Shown here piece by piece: positions 1-8,350 of a stretch of DNA of 64,000 nt. How positions within the stretch are numbered: position 1 is the stretch's first letter; each line of letters begins with the position of its first letter. Under the pieces are notes generated by a model. It was not told where the DNA came from, did not search any database, and saw only the letters and a list, made by a program, of their open reading frames with translations. This DNA is from Streptomyces sp. PCS3-D2 (GTDB lineage: Bacteria; Actinomycetota; Actinomycetes; Streptomycetales; Streptomycetaceae): positions 3,573,001 through 3,637,000 of the forward strand of contig NZ_CP097800.1 in assembly GCF_000612545.2 (NCBI RefSeq), written 5' to 3'. The translations under genes were made by a program, and so were the position numbers.

Positions 1-451
1 GGCCGCGCAGCGGCGAAATCCGCAGCGCGCCGAGGACCACCCCGTCACTGTCGTCGACCAGCAGGTCACACGTCCGCACCGACCCGTCGAGCACCGCCCG
101 GGCCGCCGCGACGGTGGACTGGGGAACCCCCAGGGACATCGCCAGCGCCAGGGACCCCACCGGCCCCACCGGGACCAGGGCCAGAGCGCTCTCGCCCAGC
201 CCCCGCTCCCGGTGCAGCAGTCCCACCGCCCGCACCAGGGCACCGTCGTCACCCACGATCACCGGCTGCCGTTGACCCCGGCGGGCAAGCGCCCGCGCAA
301 ACTCCTCCTGCGAATCCGGGAGGCAGATCTTCGCCGCCGCGCCCGCTGACAACACATCCTTCGCGATCCGCACGGACTCGCCGTCGAGACGGCGGGCGAC
401 CGGGTCGACGAGCACCAGCAGACCGCCTACCGGCGCGCCCGCTTCGCTCAT
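1..451 (-). CDS. Diacylglycerol-kinase-like catalytic domain protein (partial, C-terminus outside window)
   Basis: About 150 N-terminal residues are visible, starting at ATG 451 and running off the left edge. The segment has the layout of a diacylglycerol/lipid kinase catalytic domain: a beta-strand with LLVLVDPVARR, then VIVGDDGALVRAVGLL in the position of the family's GGDGT region, then LALVPVGPVGSLALAMSLGVP in the position of the NDLARxLG segment. The canonical GGDGT is degenerate (GDDGA), so catalytic activity is uncertain. It is divergent from purA with a 183-base intergenic region. A lipid- or sugar-kinase fold is a reasonable inference; the substrate cannot be told from this part. Confidence 0.6.
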   Translation of the reverse strand, partial: MSEAGAPVGGLLVLVDPVARRLDGESVRIAKDVLSAGAAAKICLPDSQEEFARALARRGQRQPVIVGDDGALVRAVGLLHRERGLGESALALVPVGPVGSLALAMSLGVPQSTVAAARAVLDGSVRTCDLLVDDSDGVVLGALRISPLRG

Positions 452-634
452 GGTGGGCTCTGGAGCCGACACCTCGGTCCTTCCTCGGGTAGCATCTTTG
501 TGCAAGAGGCCCTTGCGCTATTGCGCCAGGGCCTTCGTCTATTCCGGGGCAACCCGTCCGACGGCTCAGCCCGCGTACATCGTCGTACGCGCCCCTGACC
601 TTGGACATGCCCCATCCGGAAGAGGTGTACGCCT

Positions 635-1918
635 GTGCCCGCTCTTGTGCTGCTCGGAGCTCAGTGGGGTGACGAGGGCAAGGGAAAGGCCACCGACCTG
701 CTCGGTGGATCCGTTGACTATGTAGTGCGCTACCAGGGCGGCAACAACGCCGGCCACACGGTCGTCGTCGGCGACCAGAAGTACGCGCTGCACCTTCTCC
801 CTTCCGGCATCCTCTCCCCCGGATGCACCCCGGTCATCGGTAACGGCGTCGTCGTCGACCCGGCCGTCCTGCTCTCCGAGCTGCGCGGTCTCAACGAGCG
901 CGGCATCGACACCTCCAAGCTGCTCATCAGCGGCAACGCTCATCTGATCACGCCCTACAACGTCACCCTCGACAAGGTCGGCGAGCGCTTCCTCGGCAAG
1001 CGCAAGATCGGTACCACCGGTCGCGGCATCGGCCCGACCTACGCGGACAAGATCAACCGCGTCGGCATCCGCGTCCAGGACCTCTACGACGAGTCGATCC
1101 TCTCCCAGAAGGTCGAGGCGGCGCTGGAGGGCAAGAACCAGCTCCTCGCGAAGCTCTACAACCGCCGCGCGATCGAGTCCGCGGCCATCGTCGAGGAAAT
1201 GCTCCAGTACGCGGAGCAGATCAAGCCGTACGTCGCCGACACCACCCTGATCCTCAACAACGCGCTGGACGAGGACAAGGTCGTGCTCTTCGAGGGCGGC
1301 CAGGGCACCCTGCTCGACGTCGACCACGGCACCTACCCCTTCGTCACCTCGTCGAACCCGACCGCGGGCGGCGCCTGCACCGGCACCGGCGTCGGCCCCA
1401 CGAAGATCAGCCGTGTCATCGGCATCCTCAAGGCCTACACCACCCGCGTCGGCGCGGGCCCGTTCCCGACCGAGCTGTTCGACCAGGACGGCGAGGACCT
1501 GCGCCGCATCGGCGGCGAGCGCGGCGTGACCACCGGCCGCGACCGTCGCTGCGGCTGGTTCGACGCGCCGATCGCACGGTACGCCACCCGCGTGAACGGC
1601 CTCACCGACTTCTTCCTCACGAAGCTGGACGTACTGACCGGCTGGGAGCAGATCCCGGTCTGCGTCGCCTACGAGATCGACGGCAAGCGCGTCGAGGAGC
1701 TGCCCTACTCGCAGAGCGACTTCCACCACGCGAAGCCGATCTACGAGTACCTCCCCGGCTGGTCCGAGGACATCACCAAGGCCAAGACCTTCTCGGACCT
1801 GCCGGCGAACGCCCAGGCCTACGTGAAGGCCCTGGAGGAGATGTCGGGCGCCCCGATCTCCGCGATCGGCGTCGGCCCCGGCCGCACCGAGACGATCGAG
1901 ATCAACTCGTTCCTGTAG
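635..1918 (+). CDS. purA: Adenylosuccinate synthetase
   Basis: Catalyses GTP-dependent condensation of IMP and aspartate to adenylosuccinate, the first committed step from IMP to AMP, in the cytosol. The 427-residue product has the expected family length. It opens with [24 protein letters not shown], which carries the GDEGKGK P-loop, followed by NNAGHTVVV and the substrate-binding stretch [14 protein letters not shown]. The start is GTG 635, with a purine-rich GGAAGAGG about 10 bases upstream. It is a single-gene unit: divergent from the lipid-kinase-like gene on the left and closed by a strong hairpin on the right. Identification is secure. Confidence 0.98.
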   Translation: MPALVLLGAQWGDEGKGKATDLLGGSVDYVVRYQGGNNAGHTVVVGDQKYALHLLPSGILSPGCTPVIGNGVVVDPAVLLSELRGLNERGIDTSKLLISGNAHLITPYNVTLDKVGERFLGKRKIGTTGRGIGPTYADKINRVGIRVQDLYDESILSQKVEAALEGKNQLLAKLYNRRAIESAAIVEEMLQYAEQIKPYVADTTLILNNALDEDKVVLFEGGQGTLLDVDHGTYPFVTSSNPTAGGACTGTGVGPTKISRVIGILKAYTTRVGAGPFPTELFDQDGEDLRRIGGERGVTTGRDRRCGWFDAPIARYATRVNGLTDFFLTKLDVLTGWEQIPVCVAYEIDGKRVEELPYSQSDFHHAKPIYEYLPGWSEDITKAKTFSDLPANAQAYVKALEEMSGAPISAIGVGPGRTETIEINSFL

Positions 1919-1937
1919 GCAGCGCCCGCAGCGGCAC

Positions 1938-1971
1938 GAAGGGGCGGGCGCCGTACGGCGCCCGCCCCTTC
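1938..1971 (+). terminator. Hairpin terminator after purA
   Basis: A perfect 15-bp GC-rich stem (arm GAAGGGGCGGGCGCC, loop GTAC) lies 20 bases after the purA stop. It has no long T-tract, which is usual for Streptomyces terminators. Confidence 0.85.
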
Positions 1972-2002
1972 CCGCACGTACGGGCGCGTGCCCGCGGCGG
2001 TG

Positions 2003-2115
2003 TCACCGCCGTGCCGTTCCGGTAGTCGGACCAGTGGTTCGGGGTCCGGGGCACGGACAGGAAGCCGCCACCAGGGCAGCGACGACCACGAGTCGGCGAT
2101 TGCGCACCGATCCCC
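2003..2115 (-). pseudogene. Relic of a signal-peptide region related to the 4208-5905 secreted protein
   Basis: On the minus strand this stretch reads GSVRNRRLVVVAALVAAS and then runs into unrelated residues and a stop. It closely parallels the start of the secreted PKD protein encoded at 4208-5905 (GSVRSRRLVVSVAVIAAT), and the two DNA stretches share GGATCGGTGCGCA and most of the following 35 bases. No start codon matches the intact gene, and nothing downstream resembles the mature protein. It is best read as a decayed fragment of a paralogue, or a short duplication of that gene's 5' end. Confidence 0.45.
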
Positions 2116-2287
2116 TGGTTCCGGATCGCACGAAGCCCGTGGATTCCGGGCGGGCAGGGGGATCCAGCCCCTGGCAGGCCCGGGCGCGGCGATCCCCGGA
2201 AGGCGGGTTCCGGGTAGGCGGAAATATGATGGGCGGGTCCTTTCCGCGGCGGAAGCAGGGACGGATGCGCCATCGTCGGAGCTGTCC

Positions 2288-3139
2288 ATGAGCCGGCGCC
2301 GTCCCCCTCGGGTGGCCAGCGCCGACCTGTTGAGCACGCTCGGAAAACTGACCGCACAGGCACGCCAGGGCGTGGAGCTCCAGCAGGCCCGTGTGGAACT
2401 GGCCGAGGCGCTGCAACGCGAGATGCTGCCCACCGCGCTGCCCTGCGTGCCGGGCCTGCGCACCGCGGCCCGTTACTCGCCCGCCCGGAACGGCCTGGAC
2501 ATCGGCGGCGACTGGTACGACGGCTTCCGGCTGCCGGAGGGCGCGCTCGCCTTCTGCATCGGCGACGTCCAAGGGCACGACGTCGACGCGGCCGCGTTCA
2601 TGGGCCAGGTCAGGATCTGTCTGCGGGCCGTGGCGGCCGTGGTCGTCGATCCCGGTGAGGTGCTGAGCCGGGCCAACGAAGTGCTGCTCTCGATGAACCG
2701 CGATCTCTTCGCGACCTGCAGCCTGCTCCGCTTCGACCCGGACACCTGGGAGCTGGAGAGCTCCCGGGCCGGTCACATCCCCGCGGTCTGGGCCACGGTC
2801 GACGGCCGGTACGGCATCACCGAGGACACCGGCGGGCTGCCGCTGAACCTGGTGGCCGGGTCGGCCTACGAGGTGACCCGGCGGCGGCTGACGCAGGCGG
2901 GATCGATCGTCCTGCTCACCGACGGCGTGGTCGAGGGCCCGCGCTTCCCGCTCGAAGTGGGGCTGGAACGGGTGGTCGAGGTCGTCCGGGAAGCGGCCGG
3001 CAGCGACCCGGCCGAGCTGGCCGCCGAGGTGATGAAGGTGGCCGATTCGACGGGCCACGCGGACGACGCCGCGGTCCTCGTCCTCAGCCACGACGCGGCC
3101 GGATCCGCCCCGGGGCAGTGCCCGGACCCCGACCCCTGA
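2288..3139 (+). CDS. SpoIIE/PP2C-type serine phosphatase
   Basis: A 283-residue protein with a SpoIIE (RsbU-like) PP2C phosphatase domain over most of its length. The N-terminal helix ends in LAEALQREMLPTALP, the usual lead-in. The metal-binding motifs IGGDWYDGF, FCIGDVQGHDVDAAAFMGQ, LLTDGVVEG and HADDDAAVLVL appear in order. Such enzymes dephosphorylate anti-anti-sigma factors or related regulators in partner-switching cascades. No sensory PAS or GAF domain is present, so input must come from a partner. Start ATG 2288 was chosen because homology-like sequence begins soon after and the upstream in-frame extension is low complexity. The stop overlaps the possible start of the next gene, a MASE1 membrane protein, suggesting that the two form one signalling unit. 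Confidence 0.88.
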   Translation: MSRRRPPRVASADLLSTLGKLTAQARQGVELQQARVELAEALQREMLPTALPCVPGLRTAARYSPARNGLDIGGDWYDGFRLPEGALAFCIGDVQGHDVDAAAFMGQVRICLRAVAAVVVDPGEVLSRANEVLLSMNRDLFATCSLLRFDPDTWELESSRAGHIPAVWATVDGRYGITEDTGGLPLNLVAGSAYEVTRRRLTQAGSIVLLTDGVVEGPRFPLEVGLERVVEVVREAAGSDPAELAAEVMKVADSTGHADDAAVLVLSHDAAGSAPGQCPDPDP

Positions 3140-4167
3140 CCGGACCCCGTGACCCCGCGGAGCGCGTGTCACGCCCCGCCCGGCCCGCCGGCTTGTTGTC
3201 TGATGACGTGGTGCGCACCGAGGGATGGCGACGTCCGGCCGAACTGCTCCTGCTGATCCTCGGCGTCGCCGTCGCCTACTACGCCGGCGGGCGGATCGGC
3301 CTGCGCCAGAGCGTGGTCGTCGACGGCGCCCAGGTCACACCGCTGTGGCTGCCCACCGGCATCGCGCTGGCGGCGCTGCTCTGGCTGGGCCTGCGCGTCT
3401 GGCCCGGGATCTCCCTGGGCACCTACTTCGCCATCGAACGCATCAGCGATTTCGATCTCAGTGAACTCGGCATCCTCGCGGGGAACACGCTCGCGCCGGT
3501 GTGCGCGTACCTGCTGTTGCGCCGGGTGGGCTACCGCACGGCGATGGACCGGCTCCGGGACGCACTGGCGCTCGTCTTCCTGGGCGGCCTGTTGCCGATG
3601 CTGATCAGCGCCACGGCCGGCACCTGGACGCTGGTGCTCACCGGCGATCTGCCCCGGGACGGGTTCTGGCCGGTGTGGACGGCCTGGTGGGTCGGGGACG
3701 CGATGGGGGTGCTCGTCCTGACCCCGCTGCTGCTGGTCCTGCGCCGGGCCCGGCTGCCCCGGGACGACTACCGGCTGGCCGAGGTGTCGGCCCTGGCGGT
3801 CACGTCCGTGATCGTCACGCTCGTGGCCACCCGCAGCCACCTGTCCGTGCTCTTCCTCGTCTTCCCGCTGCTGATCTGGGCGGCGGTCCGCTTCCAGTTC
3901 GCCGGGAGCGCGCCGTGCACCCTGCTGATCTCGGTCCTGGCGATCTCGGCGGCGCACGACCGCGCCGGACCGTTCGTCGACTACGGCCTGCTGGAGCTCA
4001 TGGTCAACCTCCAGGCCCTCAACGGAGCGGCCGCCCTGACCGGACTGCTGCTCGCCGCGCTCGTCACCGAGCAGAACACCATACGGCTGCGGATCGAGCA
4101 GGTCTGCGAGGACCTGGCGGAGCTGGTGGAGCACCTGGCCCCCGGCGAGAGACCGCCCGAACACTGA
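3118..4167 (+). CDS. MASE1-domain integral membrane sensor protein
   Basis: About 320-349 residues, mostly hydrophobic, with around eight predicted membrane segments. The layout is that of MASE1: AYYAGGRIGL, then TPLWLPTGIALAALLWLGLRVWPGISLG, then NTLAPVCAYLLLRRVG and WWVGDAMGVLVLTPLLLVL. MASE1 is a ligand-sensing membrane domain usually fused to histidine kinases or cyclic-di-GMP enzymes. Here it stands alone, ending in a short cytosolic helix (RLRIEQVCEDLAELVEHL), so it probably signals through a partner such as the preceding phosphatase. The start is uncertain: GTG 3118 overlaps the upstream gene by 22 bases, while GTG 3166 and GTG 3208/3211 are also possible. Confidence 0.8.
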   Translation: MPGPRPLTGPRDPAERVSRPARPAGLLSDDVVRTEGWRRPAELLLLILGVAVAYYAGGRIGLRQSVVVDGAQVTPLWLPTGIALAALLWLGLRVWPGISLGTYFAIERISDFDLSELGILAGNTLAPVCAYLLLRRVGYRTAMDRLRDALALVFLGGLLPMLISATAGTWTLVLTGDLPRDGFWPVWTAWWVGDAMGVLVLTPLLLVLRRARLPRDDYRLAEVSALAVTSVIVTLVATRSHLSVLFLVFPLLIWAAVRFQFAGSAPCTLLISVLAISAAHDRAGPFVDYGLLELMVNLQALNGAAALTGLLLAALVTEQNTIRLRIEQVCEDLAELVEHLAPGERPPEH

Positions 4168-4196
4168 GCGCCCCGGGCAGGTCCTGCCCGGGGCGC
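4168..4196. terminator. Bidirectional hairpin between convergent genes
   Basis: A perfect 13-bp stem (GCGCCCCGGGCAG, loop GTC) begins at the first base after the MASE1 stop and ends 11 bases before the stop of the convergent secreted-protein gene, so it can serve both. Confidence 0.85.
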
Positions 4197-4207
4197 CCGG
4201 TGGTGGG

Positions 4208-5905
4208 TCAGTTGCTCTCGTAGTAGCCGAAGATGTCGACGATCAGGTCGGTGTTGTCCCAGCCCTGGTTCCAGTAGTCGACGATGCCGTTGTTCCCGGC
4301 GGCTGCCTGGACCAGGTTCGGGACGGTCCGGCGGGCCGTCCAGTTCAGCGTCGATGCGGTGGGGCGGTCCGGGAAGACCTGGCGGCCCAGCCGGTACTGC
4401 TCCCGCGTGTTCGGGTCGGGGGCGACCGACAGGAAGCCCGCACCGGCGGTGTTGGTGACCGTGGTGTTCAGCACGAACCCGGCGATGCCGGGCTCGTCCA
4501 CGGACAGCGGGTGCCAGATGTAGCCGCGGCCCTGCATCGGGCCGTGCGTCCAGCGGGGGTCGCGGGTGTCGAGCAGCCGGACCGAGGTGATCGGCATGTA
4601 GGCGGCCTTGCTCTGGGTGCTGTAGTAGCCGACGACGTCGACGACGACGTCCGTACCGGCCCAGGCGCCGTTGCGGACGTCGATGGTGCCGTCGGGGCCG
4701 ACCGGCACGATCACGGCGTTCGCGACGGTCTGGCCCGCGGTGAAGTTCAGGTTGGACGTGATCGGGACGCTCCCGCCGCCCGGGAAGACGGACAGGTGCC
4801 CGGCCTCCCTCGGGTTGGTCACGGTCACGTTCAGCGCCACGGCGGTGATGCCTGCCGGCACTCCGCGCAGGCCGCTGATCTTCGTGCCGAAGGTCTTCTG
4901 GCCCTGCAGCTGGCCCCGGGCGGTGCCGAGGCCCTCACGGGTGTCGACGAACCGGACCGGCGCCATCGGCGTGTAGCCGGCCGCGTCGGCGTGCGTGAAG
5001 TAGCCGGTCACGTCCGCGATCAGGTCCACGGACGCCGAACCGCGGTTGGCGAGCTCCACGTAGCCGTTCTTGCCGACGGGCACGATGACCAGGTTCGGAA
5101 CGGACTGGCCCGCCTCGAAGTTGACGTTCGAGGTCGTCGGCCGGTCGGTGCCCTCGGCGAACGCCGTGACGTGTCCGCCGCTGGTGGTGTTCGTGACGGT
5201 CACGTTGAGGGCGACGGCGGTGACGCCTTCCGGGATGGTCCCGTTGCCGCCGACCTTCACCCGGGTCGAGCCGTACGCGGGGACCTTGCCCCGGACCGCG
5301 CCGGTGCCGTCGCGGGTGTCCAGCAGGCGGGTCGGGGTGTGCGCGACGAAGTCCGAGCCGGCGGTCATGATCTGGAACTCGTTGACGACCTCGGCCTGGT
5401 TGGCCGGGTCCGTCACGGCGACCCTGACGGTGTACTGGCCGAGCTTCGCGTAGGTGTGACTGTTCTTCAGCAGCGTCGAGCCGTGCGCGTCCATGCCGTC
5501 CGGGGCGCTCCCGTCGCCCCAGTCGACGGTGACCTTCAGCGCGGAGTCGGCGCTGACGATGGTGGTCTCCAGGTCGAACGCGTGCGCGGTGGTGGCCGTG
5601 GCGTTCAGGACGAGGGCCAGGTCAGGGTTACCGGCCGCCTGCTGGGCGGCGACCCCGCTCTTGGCACCGGGCAGAGCCTTGCGGACGGAGCGCTCCGCGG
5701 GACTGCTGAAGGTCTTCAGGCCCGGCGCCGCGGCCTTGGCCAGGTCGACGGCCGGCGCACCCATCCCGGGCGCGACGGGCCCGGGCGCGACGGGCCCGGG
5801 CGCGACGGGCCCGGCGGCCGCGGCGATGCCCGGCGCAAAGCCGATGGTGGCCGCGATGACGGCAACGGAAACTACGAGACGGCGACTGCGCACCGATCCC
5901 CCCAT
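4208..5905 (-). CDS. Secreted PKD-domain protein with three RLLDTRDG-type repeats
   Basis: A 565-residue exported protein. ATG 5905 is followed by a twin-Arg/Lys-poor signal peptide (SVRSRRLVVSVAVIAATIGFAPGIAAAA) and a tandem APGPV repeat. A PKD-like beta-sandwich lies near residues 110-180 (VDWGDGSAPDG, HTYAKLGQYTVRVAV). Three repeats of about 120 residues follow, each with LLDTRDG or FVDTREG, GVTAVALNVTVTN, a TSNVNFEAGQ-like stretch and DVTGYF or DVVGYYS. This repeat is common in actinobacterial secreted proteins and is predicted to be an extracellular beta-structure; its ligand is not known. No enzymatic motif is visible. A surface-binding or matrix role is inference only. Confidence 0.85.
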   Translation of the reverse strand: MGGSVRSRRLVVSVAVIAATIGFAPGIAAAAGPVAPGPVAPGPVAPGMGAPAVDLAKAAAPGLKTFSSPAERSVRKALPGAKSGVAAQQAAGNPDLALVLNATATTAHAFDLETTIVSADSALKVTVDWGDGSAPDGMDAHGSTLLKNSHTYAKLGQYTVRVAVTDPANQAEVVNEFQIMTAGSDFVAHTPTRLLDTRDGTGAVRGKVPAYGSTRVKVGGNGTIPEGVTAVALNVTVTNTTSGGHVTAFAEGTDRPTTSNVNFEAGQSVPNLVIVPVGKNGYVELANRGSASVDLIADVTGYFTHADAAGYTPMAPVRFVDTREGLGTARGQLQGQKTFGTKISGLRGVPAGITAVALNVTVTNPREAGHLSVFPGGGSVPITSNLNFTAGQTVANAVIVPVGPDGTIDVRNGAWAGTDVVVDVVGYYSTQSKAAYMPITSVRLLDTRDPRWTHGPMQGRGYIWHPLSVDEPGIAGFVLNTTVTNTAGAGFLSVAPDPNTREQYRLGRQVFPDRPTASTLNWTARRTVPNLVQAAAGNNGIVDYWNQGWDNTDLIVDIFGYYESN

Positions 5906-6100
5906 TTTTGAACGTGCTCAGGTCTGGGCTCCAGCGTACACAGATCTTCACCCCCCGGATGGCGAATAAATGTGCGATCCAAGGGAGTTGGCGCGTTTCC
6001 ACCCTGAACCGACCCCTATGCCCCACGGACCGGCCCGACGCTCCGGCCGTCCGGCGCTCCCCGACCGGCCGCCGCGGCACGCCCCGACGCAGCCGGGCCG

Positions 6101-6979
6101 CTACCAGGCCAGCTGGGAGATCTCCTCCGCCACCACCGCGCAGGCGTCCGCCGCCGGGTCGATCAGCGGGAAGTGGCCGACCCCGTCGAGCAGGGTCAGC
6201 CCGACCATCTCGCCGGCCTTCGCGGCCGCCACCACGTACGCCTCGGCCACCTGCTGCGGGACCACGATGTCGTCGCGGCCCTGGACCACCGCCGTGGCGA
6301 TGCCCGTCGGCAGCAGCGACGCCGGGTCGGCCGACGGCATGCGCTCGTCCCAGTGGTCCGCGCCGCCCAGCAGCTGCGCGCTCGCCCCGCCGCACACGCC
6401 CAGTTCCTCCGCCACCGCGAAGTCCGCGATCGGCGCCAGCGCCACCACCCCGCGCAGCATCGGCGGGGCGGGCAGCCGCCACGGCGAGCCGGGCGGGAGC
6501 ACGTGCCGGGCCGCGGCCCACAGCGCGAGGTGGCCGCCCGCCGAGTGACCGGTGACGACCACGCGACGGACGTCGGCCTGCGGCAGGGCGGAGGCGACGA
6601 GCCCCGGCAGGGCGTCCATCGCGGCGGCGACGTCGTCGAACGTCTCCGGCCAGCGCCCGGCCACCGGCCCCTCGGCGTCCTGGTGGGGCAGGGAACTTCC
6701 GCGCCGGTACTCGACGTTGGCGACGGCGAAACCGCTTCGGGCCAGGAAGTCGGCGAAGGGGGTGACGTGCTGCCTGTCGTAGGGGGCCCGCCATGCCCCG
6801 CCGTGCAGGACCACCACCAGCGGGGCCGGGCCCGGGGTCTCGCCGCGCGGGGCGTAGAAGTCGACGACGTGGTCGGGGTGTTCGCCGTACGCGGCCGTCG
6901 CGTCCGGTGCGACCGCCGGATGGGCAAAGGCCGAGGCGGCCTCGGCGGCGTCCCGTTCCACGGCGGCGGGGTCCGTCAT
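6101..6979 (-). CDS. Alpha/beta hydrolase, probable kynurenine formamidase
   Basis: A 292-residue alpha/beta hydrolase with the esterase/lipase layout: VVLHGGAW oxyanion segment, VVVTGHSAGGHLALWAA nucleophile elbow (catalytic Ser in GHSAG), VQGRDDIVVP acid region and a C-terminal GVGHF histidine. HGGxW plus GHSAG is the pattern of KynB-like kynurenine formamidases. It lies 171 bases downstream of kynU in the same direction, so hydrolysis of N-formylkynurenine is a sound inference, although a general esterase role is not excluded. A palindrome in the gap (7059-7073) suggests that the gene also has its own regulated promoter. Confidence 0.8.
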   Translation of the reverse strand: MTDPAAVERDAAEAASAFAHPAVAPDATAAYGEHPDHVVDFYAPRGETPGPAPLVVVLHGGAWRAPYDRQHVTPFADFLARSGFAVANVEYRRGSSLPHQDAEGPVAGRWPETFDDVAAAMDALPGLVASALPQADVRRVVVTGHSAGGHLALWAAARHVLPPGSPWRLPAPPMLRGVVALAPIADFAVAEELGVCGGASAQLLGGADHWDERMPSADPASLLPTGIATAVVQGRDDIVVPQQVAEAYVVAAAKAGEMVGLTLLDGVGHFPLIDPAADACAVVAEEISQLAW

Positions 6980-7058
6980 CGGCTCAACCTCTCGGTAACG
7001 CGTGGGACAGCGGGGACAGATGTTCCGGTGTTCCGGCAGAGCGGGACCGTATCAGTCT

Positions 7059-7073
7059 GGAACAGCCTGTTCC
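7059..7073. promoter_or_regulatory. Palindromic operator candidate upstream of the hydrolase gene
   Basis: GGAACAG-C-CTGTTCC is a perfect 7-1-7 inverted repeat, 80 bases before the hydrolase start. Two further TGTTCCGG or GTGTTCCGG half-sites lie at about 7020-7036. The arrangement suggests a dimeric repressor site. Confidence 0.5.
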
Positions 7074-7150
7074 GTGCTGGGACCGGAATACGGCCGGGCG
7101 GACGGAGCATTGGCCCCGCCCGCCCTGCGATGTGACGTTTCGCTACCGCT

Positions 7151-8350
7151 TCACCCGAAAATGTGACCCAGCGTGCGCGCCGCACGCTCGGCGTCGGCGA
7201 AACCGACGTAGAGCGGTGTGAAGCCGAAGCGCAGGACGTCGGGTGCGCGGAAGTCGCCGATGACGCCCCGGGCGATGAGCTCCCCCATGACCTTCCGGGC
7301 GTTGTCGGTCCGCAGCGAGACCTGGCTGCCGCGGCACTCGTGCTCGGCCGGGGTGACCGACTCGACCAGGCCCTGCGGGACGTACGCCGCCACACACGCG
7401 AGGAAGAAATCGGTCAGGGCGAGGGACTTGGCGCGCACGGCCTCGACGGCGACTCCGTCCCAGGCGTCGAGCGCCGCCTCCAGCGCCAGCATGGACAGGA
7501 TGTCTGGGGTGCCGACGCGGCCGCGGGTCGCGCCCCGCGCCGCCTCGTAGGCCGGGGTCATCGCGAACGGATCCGCGTGGCCGTTCCAGCCGGGGAGGGG
7601 GGAGTCGAAGGCGTCCTGGTGGCGAGCTGCGATGTACAGGTACGCGGGGGCGCCGGGGCCGCCGTTGAGGTACTTGTACGTGCAGCCGACCGCCAGGTCG
7701 ACACCGTGCGCGTCGAGGCCCACGGGCAGGGCGCCCGCGGAGTGGCAGAGGTCCCAGACCGCGACCGCCCCGGCGGCGTGGGCCGCCGCCGTGAGGGCCG
7801 GCAGGTCGTGGAGCCGGCCGCTGCGGTAGTCGACGTGGTTGAGCAGGACCACGGCGGTGTCGGCGTCGATCGCCTCCGCCGCCTGCGCGGGGTCGACCGG
7901 GACGACGGTCAGGCCCGTCAGCCGGGCCGCCGACTGCGCGATGTAGCCGTCGGTGGGGAACGTCGCCGAGTCGACCAGCAGCCTGGTCCGGCCGGGGGCG
8001 GCGAGGCGGGCACCGCCGACCAGGGCCTTGAAGAGGTTGACGCTGGTGGAGTCACCCACGACCACCTGGCCGGGAGCGGCGCCGATCAGCGGGGCGATCT
8101 TGTCGCCGATCCGCTCGGGCGCGGTCCACCAACCGCTCTCGTCCCACGAGCGGATGAGCAGTTCGCCCCACTGCCGGGCGACGACGTCGGCGGTGGCCGC
8201 GGCCACACCGGCGGGCAGCGCCCCGAGCGAGTTGCCGTCGAGGTAGACGACCCCGTCGGGCAGGGTGAAGCGCTCGCGCAGTGTGGCCAGCTCGTCGGCG
8301 GCGTCCAGCTCGGCCGCACGGGTCCGCAGGTCGGACCGGATGTCAGACAT
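7151..8350 (-). CDS. kynU: Kynureninase
   Basis: PLP-dependent enzyme cleaving L-kynurenine to anthranilate and alanine. The 399-residue length is normal. Diagnostic stretches are VYLDGNSLGALP near the N-terminus, SWWTAPERIGDKIAPLIGA-like sequence, VGDSTSVNLFKAL, VVLLNHVDYRSG, VWDLCHSAGALPVGL and the PLP-lysine region VGCTYKYLNGGPGAPAYLYI (KYLNGGPG). The start ATG 8350 overlaps the stop of kynA by 8 bases (ATGTCTGA), so the two are translationally coupled. There is no kynurenine monooxygenase gene nearby, so the pathway here most likely ends at anthranilate. Confidence 0.96.
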   Translation of the reverse strand: MSDIRSDLRTRAAELDAADELATLRERFTLPDGVVYLDGNSLGALPAGVAAATADVVARQWGELLIRSWDESGWWTAPERIGDKIAPLIGAAPGQVVVGDSTSVNLFKALVGGARLAAPGRTRLLVDSATFPTDGYIAQSAARLTGLTVVPVDPAQAAEAIDADTAVVLLNHVDYRSGRLHDLPALTAAAHAAGAVAVWDLCHSAGALPVGLDAHGVDLAVGCTYKYLNGGPGAPAYLYIAARHQDAFDSPLPGWNGHADPFAMTPAYEAARGATRGRVGTPDILSMLALEAALDAWDGVAVEAVRAKSLALTDFFLACVAAYVPQGLVESVTPAEHECRGSQVSLRTDNARKVMGELIARGVIGDFRAPDVLRFGFTPLYVGFADAERAARTLGHIFG

